Below, one piece after another: positions 44,046 through 52,373 of a stretch of DNA of 52,493 bases. Source of the DNA: Fontibacter flavus (GTDB lineage: Bacteria > Bacteroidota > Bacteroidia > Cytophagales > Cyclobacteriaceae). The DNA lies in NCBI RefSeq assembly GCF_042432905.1, contig NZ_JBHLWI010000055.1:1-52493 (forward strand), read 5' to 3'. Position numbers and translations under genes: made by a program. The notes beneath the pieces are model-generated. The model did not search any database, was not told the DNA's origin, and saw only the letters and a program-made list of their open reading frames with translations. Positions within the stretch are counted from its first letter, which is position 1. The number at the start of each line of letters is the position of its first letter.

Positions 44046-44596
44046 ATGGAATCTGTAATATTCCAAACCGCCAGCACTGAAGCCGATCTTTTGGGCATTC
44101 TGGAACTTCAGTCAGAAACCACCTTGAGCAGATTTCTTCATTTGAGGAAGGTTTTGTTACTGTAAAACATGATCTGCAGTTGCTTAAAAAAATGAATGAT
44201 TTGGCTCCCCATGTCATAGCAAAAGATGGGGAAAAAGTGGTGGCTTATGTTTTGGCTATGACTCCGGCATTAAAAGAAGATATACCTGTCCTAATTCCCA
44301 TGTTTGAACAATTTAATGTTTTAACATACCAAGAAAAGTCACTTTCCATGTGGAATTATCTGGTAGTTGGGCAGGTTTGTGTCAGTAAAAATTACAGAGG
44401 ACAGGGAATCTTTGACAAAATATACCAGTACTACAAATCCACTTACAGAAATCTGTTTGATTTTGCAGTCACAGAAATAGCCATCAATAATCCAAGATCT
44501 ATCCGTGCCCACCAAAAGCTGGGATTTAAAGAAATACATAGGTTTACAGATGAATTACCCATGGATTGGAGCATTGTATTGTGGGATTGGAATTAA
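44046..44596 (+). pseudogene. GNAT-family acetyltransferase gene with one frameshift
   Basis: The ATG at 44046 gives MESVIFQTASTEADLLGILELQSE and then loses the frame. Adding one A to the AAA run at 44116-44118 continues as NHLEQISSFEEGFVTVKHD and leads into LLKKMNDLAPHVIAKDG, the part open from 44180. The repaired protein of about 184 residues has the GNAT acetyl-CoA signature VCVSKNYRGQGIFDKIY and the C-terminal NPRSIRAHQKLGFKE. It would acetylate a small molecule or protein amine; the target is unknown. It is either a pseudogene or an assembly error. If the shift is real, only the 138-residue C-terminal part could be made. Confidence 0.75.
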
Positions 44597-44613
44597 GGTC
44601 AAATTCCAATCCC
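44583..44613. terminator. Hairpin overlapping the GNAT stop codon
   Basis: GGGATTGGAATT and AATTCCAATCCC form a perfect 12-bp stem with a 7-base loop that includes part of the stop codon. GTAATTTTATT follows on the plus strand. It lies between two convergent genes and can serve both. Confidence 0.6.
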
Positions 44614-44650
44614 GTAATTTTATTGGCAATAGGTATCCCTGTGCCAATGC

Positions 44651-46378
44651 TTATTTGATCCTTGATGATACAAGGGAAATATCAGCTGTACTCCAGGCAG
44701 AAGAAAATCGTTTTTTTACCTCATGTGCCTCCAATGTCTTTCCTGACTTTTCCATTGCCAACATCAATCCATAATATGCCCACCCATTATTCGGATACTC
44801 TTCTAAGTCTTTTCTGAAAACTGATTCAGCATTCTGATAATTCCCTGCTTCCAAAAGCACTGCCCCCAAATGATGACGCGTGGACAAAAACCAATCAGGT
44901 GGTTCATTATACAACAATTGGTCCTCAAGAGTTGATGCTTCTGTCAATTTAGCAATGGCTTTATCATATCGGTTTTTACTTGCCAAGATTTCCCCTTCAA
45001 GGACCAAAGCGGCAATTCTGAGTATAGATTGAAGAGAATTAATACCCCAAATGGTTTTGTCTTTCAGGTAATCTTGGTTGGATAATTTCTTCAATATTTG
45101 AAGTTCACTTTCCGCTAAATTTATGTTCTTTTTTCCCAAATAAGCCATTCCTAAAGCATAATGCCTGATTCCTTCTTGATAATCCGTCCCTTTATCCCAC
45201 AAAGACAATTTTAATATTTCATCCCAAAGACCAAATTTCACACGAACGAAATAAGGAATTGTTGAAAAATGCTGAATAACTTCCAAGCCCTCCTCTTCCA
45301 TGAGCTCAAGTTCCAAATGGTCGTATAATCGGTCAGCCGCAAAAACGGCCCATTTGCTATTTCCTTCCAAAATGGCTGTTCCGGCCATAAAGTGATAATT
45401 GTGCGGAAAATAGGCTAAGGGATATGTTCCTTGCGCTTTACAGGTTTCAATGTAAATGCTATCTACTTTGGCTGCCCGGAGGTTAGATAGGGTTCCTTCA
45501 TGATAATTTCCTGTTCGGATATAAATATGAGATGGCATATGGACCAAATGACCCGCCATTGGAATAAGTCCTTGGTCAAATTTTCTTGCAGAATTTAGCC
45601 CTCGTTCAGGATTTTTTGATCCTTCCACCGCATGAATGTAAAGGTGGTGAGCCCCTGGATGCTCAGGGTGTTTAGCCAATACATCTTCCAAAATCTCCAA
45701 AATCAGATTGGTATTTCCTTTGGGATTGCCGGCTTTATCCCAAAGATCCCAAGGTTGAAGATCCATTAATGCTTCTGCATATATTGTCCCTGCGTCAGGG
45801 TCATCAGGATATTTTTCCCAAACCTTTCCCATTGCTTGGGCAAAAGCCTCATCCAATTCTGTTCTGTCTTCTCTGGCCTCTCCTGCATACCTCTTATCCA
45901 TTGCCATAATAAAGGCAGCTTCCTTAGCTGATACATGATTCAGTTTTGACTTGGCTTTTTGAATGGCCGCAAAAGCCAATGCATTATGATCAGGTTCCAT
46001 TCCGGCATTGTAATTGGGTCCCAAAACATAAGCCTGACCCCAGTAAGCCATTGCAAAATCCGGATCCAAAGTTGCCGCATATTGAAAAGACCGCTCAGCC
46101 TCTGCATGGTTGAAACCATAGGCCAACAAAAGCCCTTGGTTGAAATACTTCCTTGCCTCATCATTGCCGGTTGAAACCGGAAAGTCCAAAAGATCCATTC
46201 CCTCCATAAAAGGAGCCTTGCCTTCGGAAAAATCCCATTTCATTCCGGCAGGAACAAAACAAAGACTCATGGCCTGCTGGAATGGATCTTTTTCAGAAAC
46301 ATCCTCCTGAATGGGTTTTTGGCAGGAAAATACAATGCACATCAAACCACATGTGAAAATCAGAATCTTTTTGTCCAT
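44651..46378 (-). CDS. TPR-repeat lipoprotein
   Basis: The 575-residue protein has a lipoprotein signal (MDKKILIFTCGLMCIVFSC, mature Cys19). TPR units are seen near residues 75-140 (YFNQGLLLAYGFNHAEAERSFQYAATLDPDFAMAYWGQAY), and again near the C terminus (LLEAGNYQNAESVFRKDLEEYPNNGWAYYGLMLAMEKSG). The middle part has a conserved block (HPEHPGAHHLYIHAVEGS and MAGHLVHMPSHIYIRTG) with several His residues, which is typical of a family of large TPR proteins without known function. It probably acts as a periplasmic or surface scaffold. The conserved histidines might bind a metal, but this is inference. Confidence 0.8.
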   Translation of the reverse strand: MDKKILIFTCGLMCIVFSCQKPIQEDVSEKDPFQQAMSLCFVPAGMKWDFSEGKAPFMEGMDLLDFPVSTGNDEARKYFNQGLLLAYGFNHAEAERSFQYAATLDPDFAMAYWGQAYVLGPNYNAGMEPDHNALAFAAIQKAKSKLNHVSAKEAAFIMAMDKRYAGEAREDRTELDEAFAQAMGKVWEKYPDDPDAGTIYAEALMDLQPWDLWDKAGNPKGNTNLILEILEDVLAKHPEHPGAHHLYIHAVEGSKNPERGLNSARKFDQGLIPMAGHLVHMPSHIYIRTGNYHEGTLSNLRAAKVDSIYIETCKAQGTYPLAYFPHNYHFMAGTAILEGNSKWAVFAADRLYDHLELELMEEEGLEVIQHFSTIPYFVRVKFGLWDEILKLSLWDKGTDYQEGIRHYALGMAYLGKKNINLAESELQILKKLSNQDYLKDKTIWGINSLQSILRIAALVLEGEILASKNRYDKAIAKLTEASTLEDQLLYNEPPDWFLSTRHHLGAVLLEAGNYQNAESVFRKDLEEYPNNGWAYYGLMLAMEKSGKTLEAHEVKKRFSSAWSTADISLVSSRIK

Positions 46379-46472
46379 AGTGTGTGTTAGTCAAATCTTT
46401 AATATCACTCAATCCTTTACTTTCTACATGACTGAAATGAAATCTTTCAAAATGTAAATTACACAGACAAAA

Positions 46473-47597
46473 TCAATCATCAATCTCCTCTAATTCTATT
46501 AAAGAAGCCTGAGTGTTTGTACAATTTTTGCTGACTACAAAATAACAGTTCATCGGGTCATGTGGCAGACGATTTTCAGTCACATTGTTGAATCCTGCCT
46601 GCCTCATCATTCTATTGGCCCTTTCCGTTCCCCACATCGTACCCAATCCCATTCCACCTTGAGCCAAAGAAACAGAGGTACAATGCATAGTGGATATACT
46701 GTAAAGCAATCTTCCAAAAGGATGATCAAGGTTATTGTATACTTTTTCAGAAGCATCTATATCCTGCATCAGAAATACTCCATTGTCCTTAAGGCAGTCA
46801 TAAATGGTCTTCAATACCAAATCCGGTCTTGCCTGATCATGTATGGCATCAAAAGCTGTAATGAGATCAAATTCCACATCAGGTCTAAAAGAAGTCAGAT
46901 CTGCTTGATGAAAAAACACATTTTGAAGTCCTTTTTCTTCGGTACTTTTTCTGGCTTTTTCTATTGGCTCCTTGCAAAGGTCTATGCCAAGAAATACCGA
47001 ATTTGGAAATCTTTCTCCTAATTGAATCAGTGCCCTTCCTGAGCCGCAACCAACATCCAAAACCGAAATTCCTTTTTCCAATCTTTGCGTGATACCCGGA
47101 ATCAAGGTAAGAATATGGTCAAATAAAGCTCCAATAATGGTCTGCCCACTATCTTCTGCCATGACTTCATGAAATCTTACATACTCGGAATAAGGAATAC
47201 CTCCACCATTTTTGAAGCAATGGATTACTTTTTGTTCCACACCAGCAATCACTGGTATGTACTGGGCAAAAAGGGCAATATTGTCCCCTGGGAATTTCCT
47301 GCTCAGAAACATGGCATGTTCCATAGGCAAATGGTAATAGGTAGAACTATCATCTACGAAAACTATTTTACCTACAACCATGGCATTGAGCCATTCCCTT
47401 ACATAGCGTTCATGTAAGCCGGATTGATCAGCAATCTCTTTGGATGTAGAAGGTTCCATACCAGCCATAACATCAAACAATCCCGTCTGATGACCAATCG
47501 AAATCATGATGCTCATGGCTCCCTGATTGATCATTTCAACAAGGGATCCGGCAAAACCCTCAGCTTTCACCGGATCAATTTCACAGGCCATGCACAT
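46473..47597 (-). CDS. SAM-dependent methyltransferase with N-terminal winged-helix domain
   Basis: The 374-residue protein has an N-terminal winged-helix dimerisation region (about 20-100, TSKEIADQSGLHERYVREWL) and a class I methyltransferase domain with motif I VLDVGCGSG (179-187), the acidic loop FLGIDLCKEP, and FDLITAFDAIHDQ as motif IV. The arrangement is that of the Rv2258c-like and O-methyltransferase-like group acting on small molecules. It starts with ATG overlapping the stop codon of the preceding lipoprotein gene by one base (TAATG), so the two are translationally coupled. The substrate is unknown. Confidence 0.85.
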   Translation of the reverse strand: MCMACEIDPVKAEGFAGSLVEMINQGAMSIMISIGHQTGLFDVMAGMEPSTSKEIADQSGLHERYVREWLNAMVVGKIVFVDDSSTYYHLPMEHAMFLSRKFPGDNIALFAQYIPVIAGVEQKVIHCFKNGGGIPYSEYVRFHEVMAEDSGQTIIGALFDHILTLIPGITQRLEKGISVLDVGCGSGRALIQLGERFPNSVFLGIDLCKEPIEKARKSTEEKGLQNVFFHQADLTSFRPDVEFDLITAFDAIHDQARPDLVLKTIYDCLKDNGVFLMQDIDASEKVYNNLDHPFGRLLYSISTMHCTSVSLAQGGMGLGTMWGTERANRMMRQAGFNNVTENRLPHDPMNCYFVVSKNCTNTQASLIELEEIDD

Positions 47598-48127
47598 TAT
47601 TTGGTCAGTTTGATGGTCATTTGAACTTTATAAACCCCTGAGTTTTCGCCGACATAGGTCATTTCCCAGGACCAATCCAATTCCAGTTCATTTGCCGAAA
47701 TGTTCTTCACATTGTAGAAATATCCATTTTCGCGCAGATCCAGAGAGTTCAAATGGAGAACGGTCCTTCCATTCTGCAATTTCCAAATACCGCTCACCCT
47801 TTCTCCATTTACCAAGGCTGAAAACATTTCCTGCGGAGCAATCATGATTTGAGGTTCGTACAAATCAATCGGACCTAAAAAGTTATAAATGAGGTAATCC
47901 TCAGCAGCAGCAACAGCGGAAGTTGAATTGCTTCTCAAAACCTCCACTCCAAATTCTTCCAGTGATTTTTCTTCACCATCTACCTTGAGCGATAGAAAGT
48001 TTCCCTCAGTAGCCTTCCATTCACCAATAATAGGATTCACTTCGGGAAGATTTTCCTCAGAATCACATACCCCCAAACATATACAGAGCATTAAAAAACA
48101 CAGTGGTTTAACAATTAAATTTTTCAT
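47597..48127 (-). CDS. Small lipoprotein, possibly lipocalin-like
   Basis: From the ATG at 48127 the product has 176 residues and a lipoprotein signal ending LCICLGVC (Cys21). The phrase IIGEWKATEGNFLSL at the start of the mature part and alternating beta strands up to the C terminus resemble small lipocalin-like proteins of Bacteroidota, but the match is weak and no function is assigned. An upstream in-frame Met (48175) would put 16 residues before the signal peptide and is less likely. It is cotranscribed with the methyltransferase gene. Confidence 0.7.
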   Translation of the reverse strand: MKNLIVKPLCFLMLCICLGVCDSEENLPEVNPIIGEWKATEGNFLSLKVDGEEKSLEEFGVEVLRSNSTSAVAAAEDYLIYNFLGPIDLYEPQIMIAPQEMFSALVNGERVSGIWKLQNGRTVLHLNSLDLRENGYFYNVKNISANELELDWSWEMTYVGENSGVYKVQMTIKLTK

Positions 48128-48258
48128 GATACTAATAATTAGTTGGTTTAAAATGGTCAATACCGAAAATCTCATCGGTTCTTCTTTCCGGGATGATGGG
48201 TAATAAAAAATGAAAGTTGCATGGGCTGGAAAAAATCACATGAAAATGTGATACATGA

Positions 48259-48510
48259 CATCCTCGAATACCATTCGGAACTAGGCCTAATCCTAAAAGT
48301 ATCGCTTACGATGACAACTTAGAACCTTATTTCAATGGGTGCATAGTGATCACAGAGAGCAGTAATGTGGCAGGAGGAACTATTGAAGGAACCATGTCAG
48401 GAACCCTTTATTATTACTCTAGTACAAAAAGTCTAATGAAACAAGCAGAAACTGCTGATATGAAACATACAGGTAATAAGATCTCTTCGGATGAAGTAAG
48501 ATTCAAATAA
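48259..48510 (+). pseudogene. C-terminal gene remnant
   Basis: An open frame without a start codon, limited upstream by TGA at 48256, encodes about 83 residues ending in GTIEGTMSGTLYYYSS and ISSDEVRFK-stop. The ending has the style of small secreted beta-proteins of Bacteroidota (GTxSGTL then a final strand). A real terminator follows, which supports a former gene. The N-terminal part, including any signal peptide, is missing. Confidence 0.4.
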
Positions 48511-48733
48511 CAAATCAAACGAAAAAAGCTGTCCCCATTTGTGAGACAGCTTCAGTTTTTATATTTCGATCTAACTTATCCTTAATTGTGATCTATAGAT
48601 AAATTACAATTCAATCTGGCTGAATGAATTTTTTTACCATTTTCTCTTTCTGACCTTTTTTCCCAGCAATACTACGGGACAGGCTTTGATAAAGAAATGT
48701 CTTACAATTCAAGCCAAAAAAAAGCTCCTTTGA
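48511..48733. other. Intergenic stretch without recognised gene
   Basis: Apart from the terminator at 48522, I see no gene, repeat or clear promoter here. It lies between the gene remnant and the 3' end of the PhnD-like gene. Confidence 0.4.
48522..48559 (+). terminator. Intrinsic terminator after the gene remnant
   Basis: AAGCTGTC and GACAGCTT form an 8-bp stem around an 11-base loop, preceded by an A run and followed by CAGTTTTT. It lies 12 bases after the stop of the remnant at 48510 and fits a plus-strand transcript. Confidence 0.7.
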
Positions 48734-49597
48734 TTATTTTAGAAAGTCCAGATAATAAGCCAAGCTTACTTTCTCAAACCTGGAAGCATGCTGCGCTTCC
48801 ACCCATCCTGATTTGATGGTCTCAAAGACAGTTGGTTCGGTTTGATGAAGTCCATGCAATAATACCTCGATATCATGTTTAACCCTCTCCTCTATTGCCT
48901 TGCTCACCAACACGGGACCAAGTGGAATGGTATCAGAAATCCAGAGTATATTGATTTCATCTTTTCTCTTTCCTAGCGCATGTAAATCATTGGCCCCAAA
49001 AGCAGCCAGATCGGATTCACCGGAAAGAATGGACTCCAGTGCCTTCATATGATTCCCTGAAAATTGAATACTTTTGAAATGTTCATTCAAAGGAGTAAGA
49101 TTTTTGAATTCCAGTTGCTTAACAGGAAACATAAAACCGGAAGTTGATTTTTCATCTACAAAGGAAAAACTCAAATTCTTTGAATTCTTCATTACTCCAT
49201 CCCAATCTGAAATTCCTGATTGCTTGGATGAAGCAATAACAGAACGGTAGCTTGAGGTGGATCCTGAATCATCAATCAAGGCTCCGGCTATGTCAAAATC
49301 CTGGGCTTGTTCCATATATCCCAAATAGCCGGATGTACTGATAAATACTATATCCACTTTTTTTTGTAGCATGGCTTGAATCAGTTCATCTACTGAGGGA
49401 AAGGAAACCGTAACAACTTGATATTCATCTTCAAGCTTTTCCTGTATCAAACTGGATAATGGCAGCAGGTTGTCCATCCTGTGATATAAACCATAGGTAT
49501 AGGTACCTAATGTGAGGAATTTCTTTTCATCCTCTGCATAGGAAGCCCTTAAAGTCAGGGCAAATGTTGTGGCAAGTATTAATGAGAAAATTTTCAT
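48734..49597 (-). CDS. PhnD-like periplasmic substrate-binding protein
   Basis: The 287-residue protein has a signal peptide (MKIFSLILATTFALTLRASYA) and the type 2 periplasmic binding fold of the PhnD/phosphite-phosphonate family, shown by VDELIQAMLQKKVDIVFISTSGYLGY, SFVDEKSTSGFMFPVKQL and the late WISDTIPLGPVLV. In an ABC importer it would bind a phosphonate or related anion, but no permease or ATPase of this type is beside it. Orphan proteins of this family also act as sensor domains or subunits of other systems, so its role is open. Confidence 0.8.
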   Translation of the reverse strand: MKIFSLILATTFALTLRASYAEDEKKFLTLGTYTYGLYHRMDNLLPLSSLIQEKLEDEYQVVTVSFPSVDELIQAMLQKKVDIVFISTSGYLGYMEQAQDFDIAGALIDDSGSTSSYRSVIASSKQSGISDWDGVMKNSKNLSFSFVDEKSTSGFMFPVKQLEFKNLTPLNEHFKSIQFSGNHMKALESILSGESDLAAFGANDLHALGKRKDEINILWISDTIPLGPVLVSKAIEERVKHDIEVLLHGLHQTEPTVFETIKSGWVEAQHASRFEKVSLAYYLDFLK

Positions 49598-49640
49598 ATT
49601 GATGTCTTTATGATGCGTGAAAATTTTATGGATAAAGGAA

Positions 49641-49674
49641 AAGGGTCTCCGACAACTTATGATCAGATACCCTT
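49641..49674 (-). terminator. Probable terminator after the hemerythrin-like gene
   Basis: AAGGGT and ACCCTT enclose an imperfect stem with further paired bases, and CCCTTTTCC follows on the minus strand. It lies about 15 bases after the stop codon at 49689 and 44 bases before the PhnD-like start. Confidence 0.4.
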
Positions 49675-49688
49675 ATTACAATGCTTTG

Positions 49689-49985
49689 TCAGACCAAAGT
49701 CTTTTCTTCCAATTGTTGTATGATAGCTTCCAAATATTCATGCTCTTCATGATTTTCTGCGGTACTTCCAGGACACCTGTTTTCAAGGTTAGGTAAAATC
49801 ACAAAATCTTCAATAATGGCATGTTGTTCCAAAAGGTAAAAGAGCTCATTCGACAATAACTTTAATCTTTTAACATCTTCTTCTTTAGGTTGGTCAAGAT
49901 TGCCTGCCAATAACGTGACTTTTCCAATCAGATATCGCAAACCTTTATGTGGTAATAAATAGGGATTTAACCTTAATTTTTCCAT
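49689..49985 (-). CDS. Short hemerythrin-like protein lacking the C-terminal helix
   Basis: The 98-residue protein has the hemerythrin HHE pattern: His13 in LLPHKGLRYL, His55 with Glu59 in LLEQHAIIED, and His79/His82 in ENHEEHEYLE. These match three of the four helices of the di-iron bundle. The fourth helix with its HxxxxD/E ligands is absent; the usual length is about 140-190 residues. The sequence after the stop codon shows no continuation in any frame. It may be a truncated copy or a shortened form that pairs as a dimer. Hemerythrin-like proteins bind O2 or react with NO. Confidence 0.65.
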   Translation of the reverse strand: MEKLRLNPYLLPHKGLRYLIGKVTLLAGNLDQPKEEDVKRLKLLSNELFYLLEQHAIIEDFVILPNLENRCPGSTAENHEEHEYLEAIIQQLEEKTLV

Positions 49986-50146
49986 TGTGCTATTTTAAAA
50001 TGATTGAAAGCCAAAAGATGGACAAACCTCCAAATTGGTTGCAAGCTGTTTCTAAAACCACATATTGATGTGATTCCTGAACACCAGGTCATATCCAAAT
50101 GCAACTATGGGCGTCCAAATGGCATCATGATGGAAAAAAATGAATC

Positions 50147-50842
50147 ATGAAAAAAGTACTGTTATTTCTTATCGTCATGTGGCTTTTCAACCTTTTTCAA
50201 GGAAAAGCCCAATCCCTGTTACCTCCACTGGAGGAAATGCCCATGTCCAAAAATGCTTATGTAATGCTAAAAGATGGGACTCAAATAAGTGGAGAATTGG
50301 TCAACACCACTTATGGACGTGGTATCAATAGAGTGGTAATCAGAGACGATTCCGGCAACAAACACGAATTGAAAGCCGGTCAAATCTTTGAACTTGGGAT
50401 TTTTTCAAATGCTCTGGTAAAAGCCCAATATTTCAACGAAAGTTCAGCTTCTATCAAAGCATTGTTGAAAACTGACAGAAGCGCCGTCAAACTCAATGAT
50501 TTTGTAGTATTTAGGAATGCCCAATTGCAGGGTGGTAAAGAATTGTTGCTGCAGCACCTCAATCCACATTTTGATGAAAAGATCCAGGTATATCATTCTG
50601 TCAATTCCAGAAAAACAACTCCCCTTCGTAAAGGATATATCACTTTAACCGGCGAAAGACAACGTGCTTATCTGGTTTCTAAAAATGGTTCGGCAACCTT
50701 CAAGATCAAAAAGGGAAGTTATAAAAAATCCTTTCTCCGGTTATTTGAAGATTGTCCTGAAATGCTGGATATCAGAAAACCAAAATTTAAAGATTTCGGA
50801 AAGCATATCCTTTATTACACCGAAAACTGCCATGCTGGTTGA
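50147..50842 (+). CDS. Secreted protein of unknown function
   Basis: The 231-residue protein has a signal peptide (MKKVLLFLIVMWLFNLFQGKAQ). The mature part begins with a small beta domain (KNAYVMLKDGTQISGELVNTT, about 35-90) like short domains found in Cytophagales secreted proteins. The second half is basic, and its end (RLFEDCPEMLD) resembles similar unknown secreted proteins. I do not recognise a catalytic motif. It lies 27 bases upstream of the ApbE-like gene and is probably cotranscribed with it. Confidence 0.65.
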   Translation: MKKVLLFLIVMWLFNLFQGKAQSLLPPLEEMPMSKNAYVMLKDGTQISGELVNTTYGRGINRVVIRDDSGNKHELKAGQIFELGIFSNALVKAQYFNESSASIKALLKTDRSAVKLNDFVVFRNAQLQGGKELLLQHLNPHFDEKIQVYHSVNSRKTTPLRKGYITLTGERQRAYLVSKNGSATFKIKKGSYKKSFLRLFEDCPEMLDIRKPKFKDFGKHILYYTENCHAG

Positions 50843-50869
50843 GACAAATTATTTGTAGAAAGATTAATA

Positions 50870-51877
50870 ATGAAATTCCCAAATTCCACATACTATTCTC
50901 TGGGCTTGGCCGTTATTCTTGCAACTTCGATTGTTTGGTTAAACTTTAATAGTACGAAAAAGCCCAATGTTTTTCTGGAAGGAAAAGCACTGGGCGTTTT
51001 TTATGCCATTTCGTATGAAGGCGATCCTAAATGGGAAAAATCTTTGGATTCCTTAATACATGAAATAGATCTTGCAGTAAATCTTCAGCTACCCTCTTCA
51101 GAAATATCAAGATTTAACCGTTTTGGTTTTTTGGAAAATTATTCGCCTCATTTTATCCAAATTATAGAGACTTCCACTTTCTACCACTACCTATCCGGCG
51201 GTGTTGTAAGTCACACTATGCTACCATTGATTAACGCTTGGGGAAATGGCTTTTCAAATAAAACTCAAATGACCAAAGCCAAGGTGGATAGTTTAATTTC
51301 TTTGTGTGATTTGAGAAATATCGAAATGGGTACCCATGTCATCAAATCCAGTCAAGACGGTATTATGCTGGACTTGAATTATTTGGACAAGGGATACTTG
51401 ATCGATTTGTTGGCCAATTTTTTATTGAAAAAAGGAATCCAAAACTTCCAGATTGAATTTGGTCTGGATGGATTTACCCACGGCAATTCAAATAAAAAAA
51501 GCAACCTCAATTTTTTAATCAAACTGCCTGAGGAGTTTAAAAAAGAATATTTCTTCATGATAAATGATCTTCTTAAAAACACTGCCTATTCAAGTTCCGG
51601 AAGTTTGGAAAAATTCTATGTGGACGAATACGGAAATAAGCATTCCCATCTTATAGACCCTAGGACAGGTTATCCCATTACAAACAGTATTTTGACCACA
51701 CACATCATCTCTCCAAGGTGTATCAAAGCCGATGCCGTAGCTACAATGTGCATGATTCTGGAGCTGGAAGATGCTATCAGCATGATCTCCAATGACCCTG
51801 AACTAGAAGGCATCATTATTTATAATAAAAACGGAAAACTTCAGGCCTGGCTCTCTCCAGGGATAAGAAAAATATGA
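50870..51877 (+). CDS. ApbE-family FAD:protein FMN transferase, divergent
   Basis: The 335-residue protein is anchored by an N-terminal hydrophobic segment (about 9-25). Family motifs are the block LDLNYLDKGYLIDLL (where most ApbE have DLGGIAKGYAVD), SSSGSLEKFY, the hallmark HLIDPRTGYP, and the metal-ligand block ADAVAT. The FAD-binding GGD segment is replaced by FGLDGFTHG, so catalytic capacity is uncertain. Normal enzymes attach FMN through a threonine to NqrB/C, RnfG or similar proteins. No target protein with this motif is encoded in the window. Confidence 0.85.
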   Translation: MKFPNSTYYSLGLAVILATSIVWLNFNSTKKPNVFLEGKALGVFYAISYEGDPKWEKSLDSLIHEIDLAVNLQLPSSEISRFNRFGFLENYSPHFIQIIETSTFYHYLSGGVVSHTMLPLINAWGNGFSNKTQMTKAKVDSLISLCDLRNIEMGTHVIKSSQDGIMLDLNYLDKGYLIDLLANFLLKKGIQNFQIEFGLDGFTHGNSNKKSNLNFLIKLPEEFKKEYFFMINDLLKNTAYSSSGSLEKFYVDEYGNKHSHLIDPRTGYPITNSILTTHIISPRCIKADAVATMCMILELEDAISMISNDPELEGIIIYNKNGKLQAWLSPGIRKI

Positions 51878-51905
51878 ACCCTCAAAAAAAATAATTTATA
51901 TCACA

Positions 51906-52343
51906 ATGAAAAAATCTCAATACATACTGATTCTAAGCAGAGCATTTATTCTTTTATCTGCAGGTAGCATTTTCCTGGTAAGCATTCTGGCTATGGTTGA
52001 TCCTCAAAAAGTAATGGACCTGGTTCAGGTAAATCTTCCGAATACGGATGCTTATAGTTCGATCAGAGGAGTTTATGGAGGAGTTGGATTGACTATATTC
52101 ATAACACTGATATATTTATTGGTGAAAAACCCAATACAAGGATTGTCATTTTTGGTCATTTTTTGGGGGTTCTACGCACTATCCCGGGTAATGACCATTC
52201 TCATGGATGGTTATTTAGGCGACTTTGGAATTCAATGGCTAATGATTGAATTTTTATTCTTTTTAATAGGATTAACCATACTTACGGCACACCTCATTAC
52301 GAGAAAAACGAATGAGCTCCTTTATATCATGACGGATAAATAA
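51906..52343 (+). CDS. Small four-helix membrane protein, DUF4345-like
   Basis: The 145-residue protein has four hydrophobic helices (about 10-30, 55-72, 80-100 and 112-130) and a loop with YSSIRGVYGGVGL after the first helix, as in DUF4345 proteins. No function is known for this family. It follows the ApbE-like gene by 28 bases and probably belongs to the same unit (50147..52343). The terminal-repeat terminator lies 34 bases after its stop. Confidence 0.7.
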   Translation: MKKSQYILILSRAFILLSAGSIFLVSILAMVDPQKVMDLVQVNLPNTDAYSSIRGVYGGVGLTIFITLIYLLVKNPIQGLSFLVIFWGFYALSRVMTILMDGYLGDFGIQWLMIEFLFFLIGLTILTAHLITRKTNELLYIMTDK

Positions 52344-52373
52344 AGCTGTAAGTAAAGCTAAAACCAAAACAAA

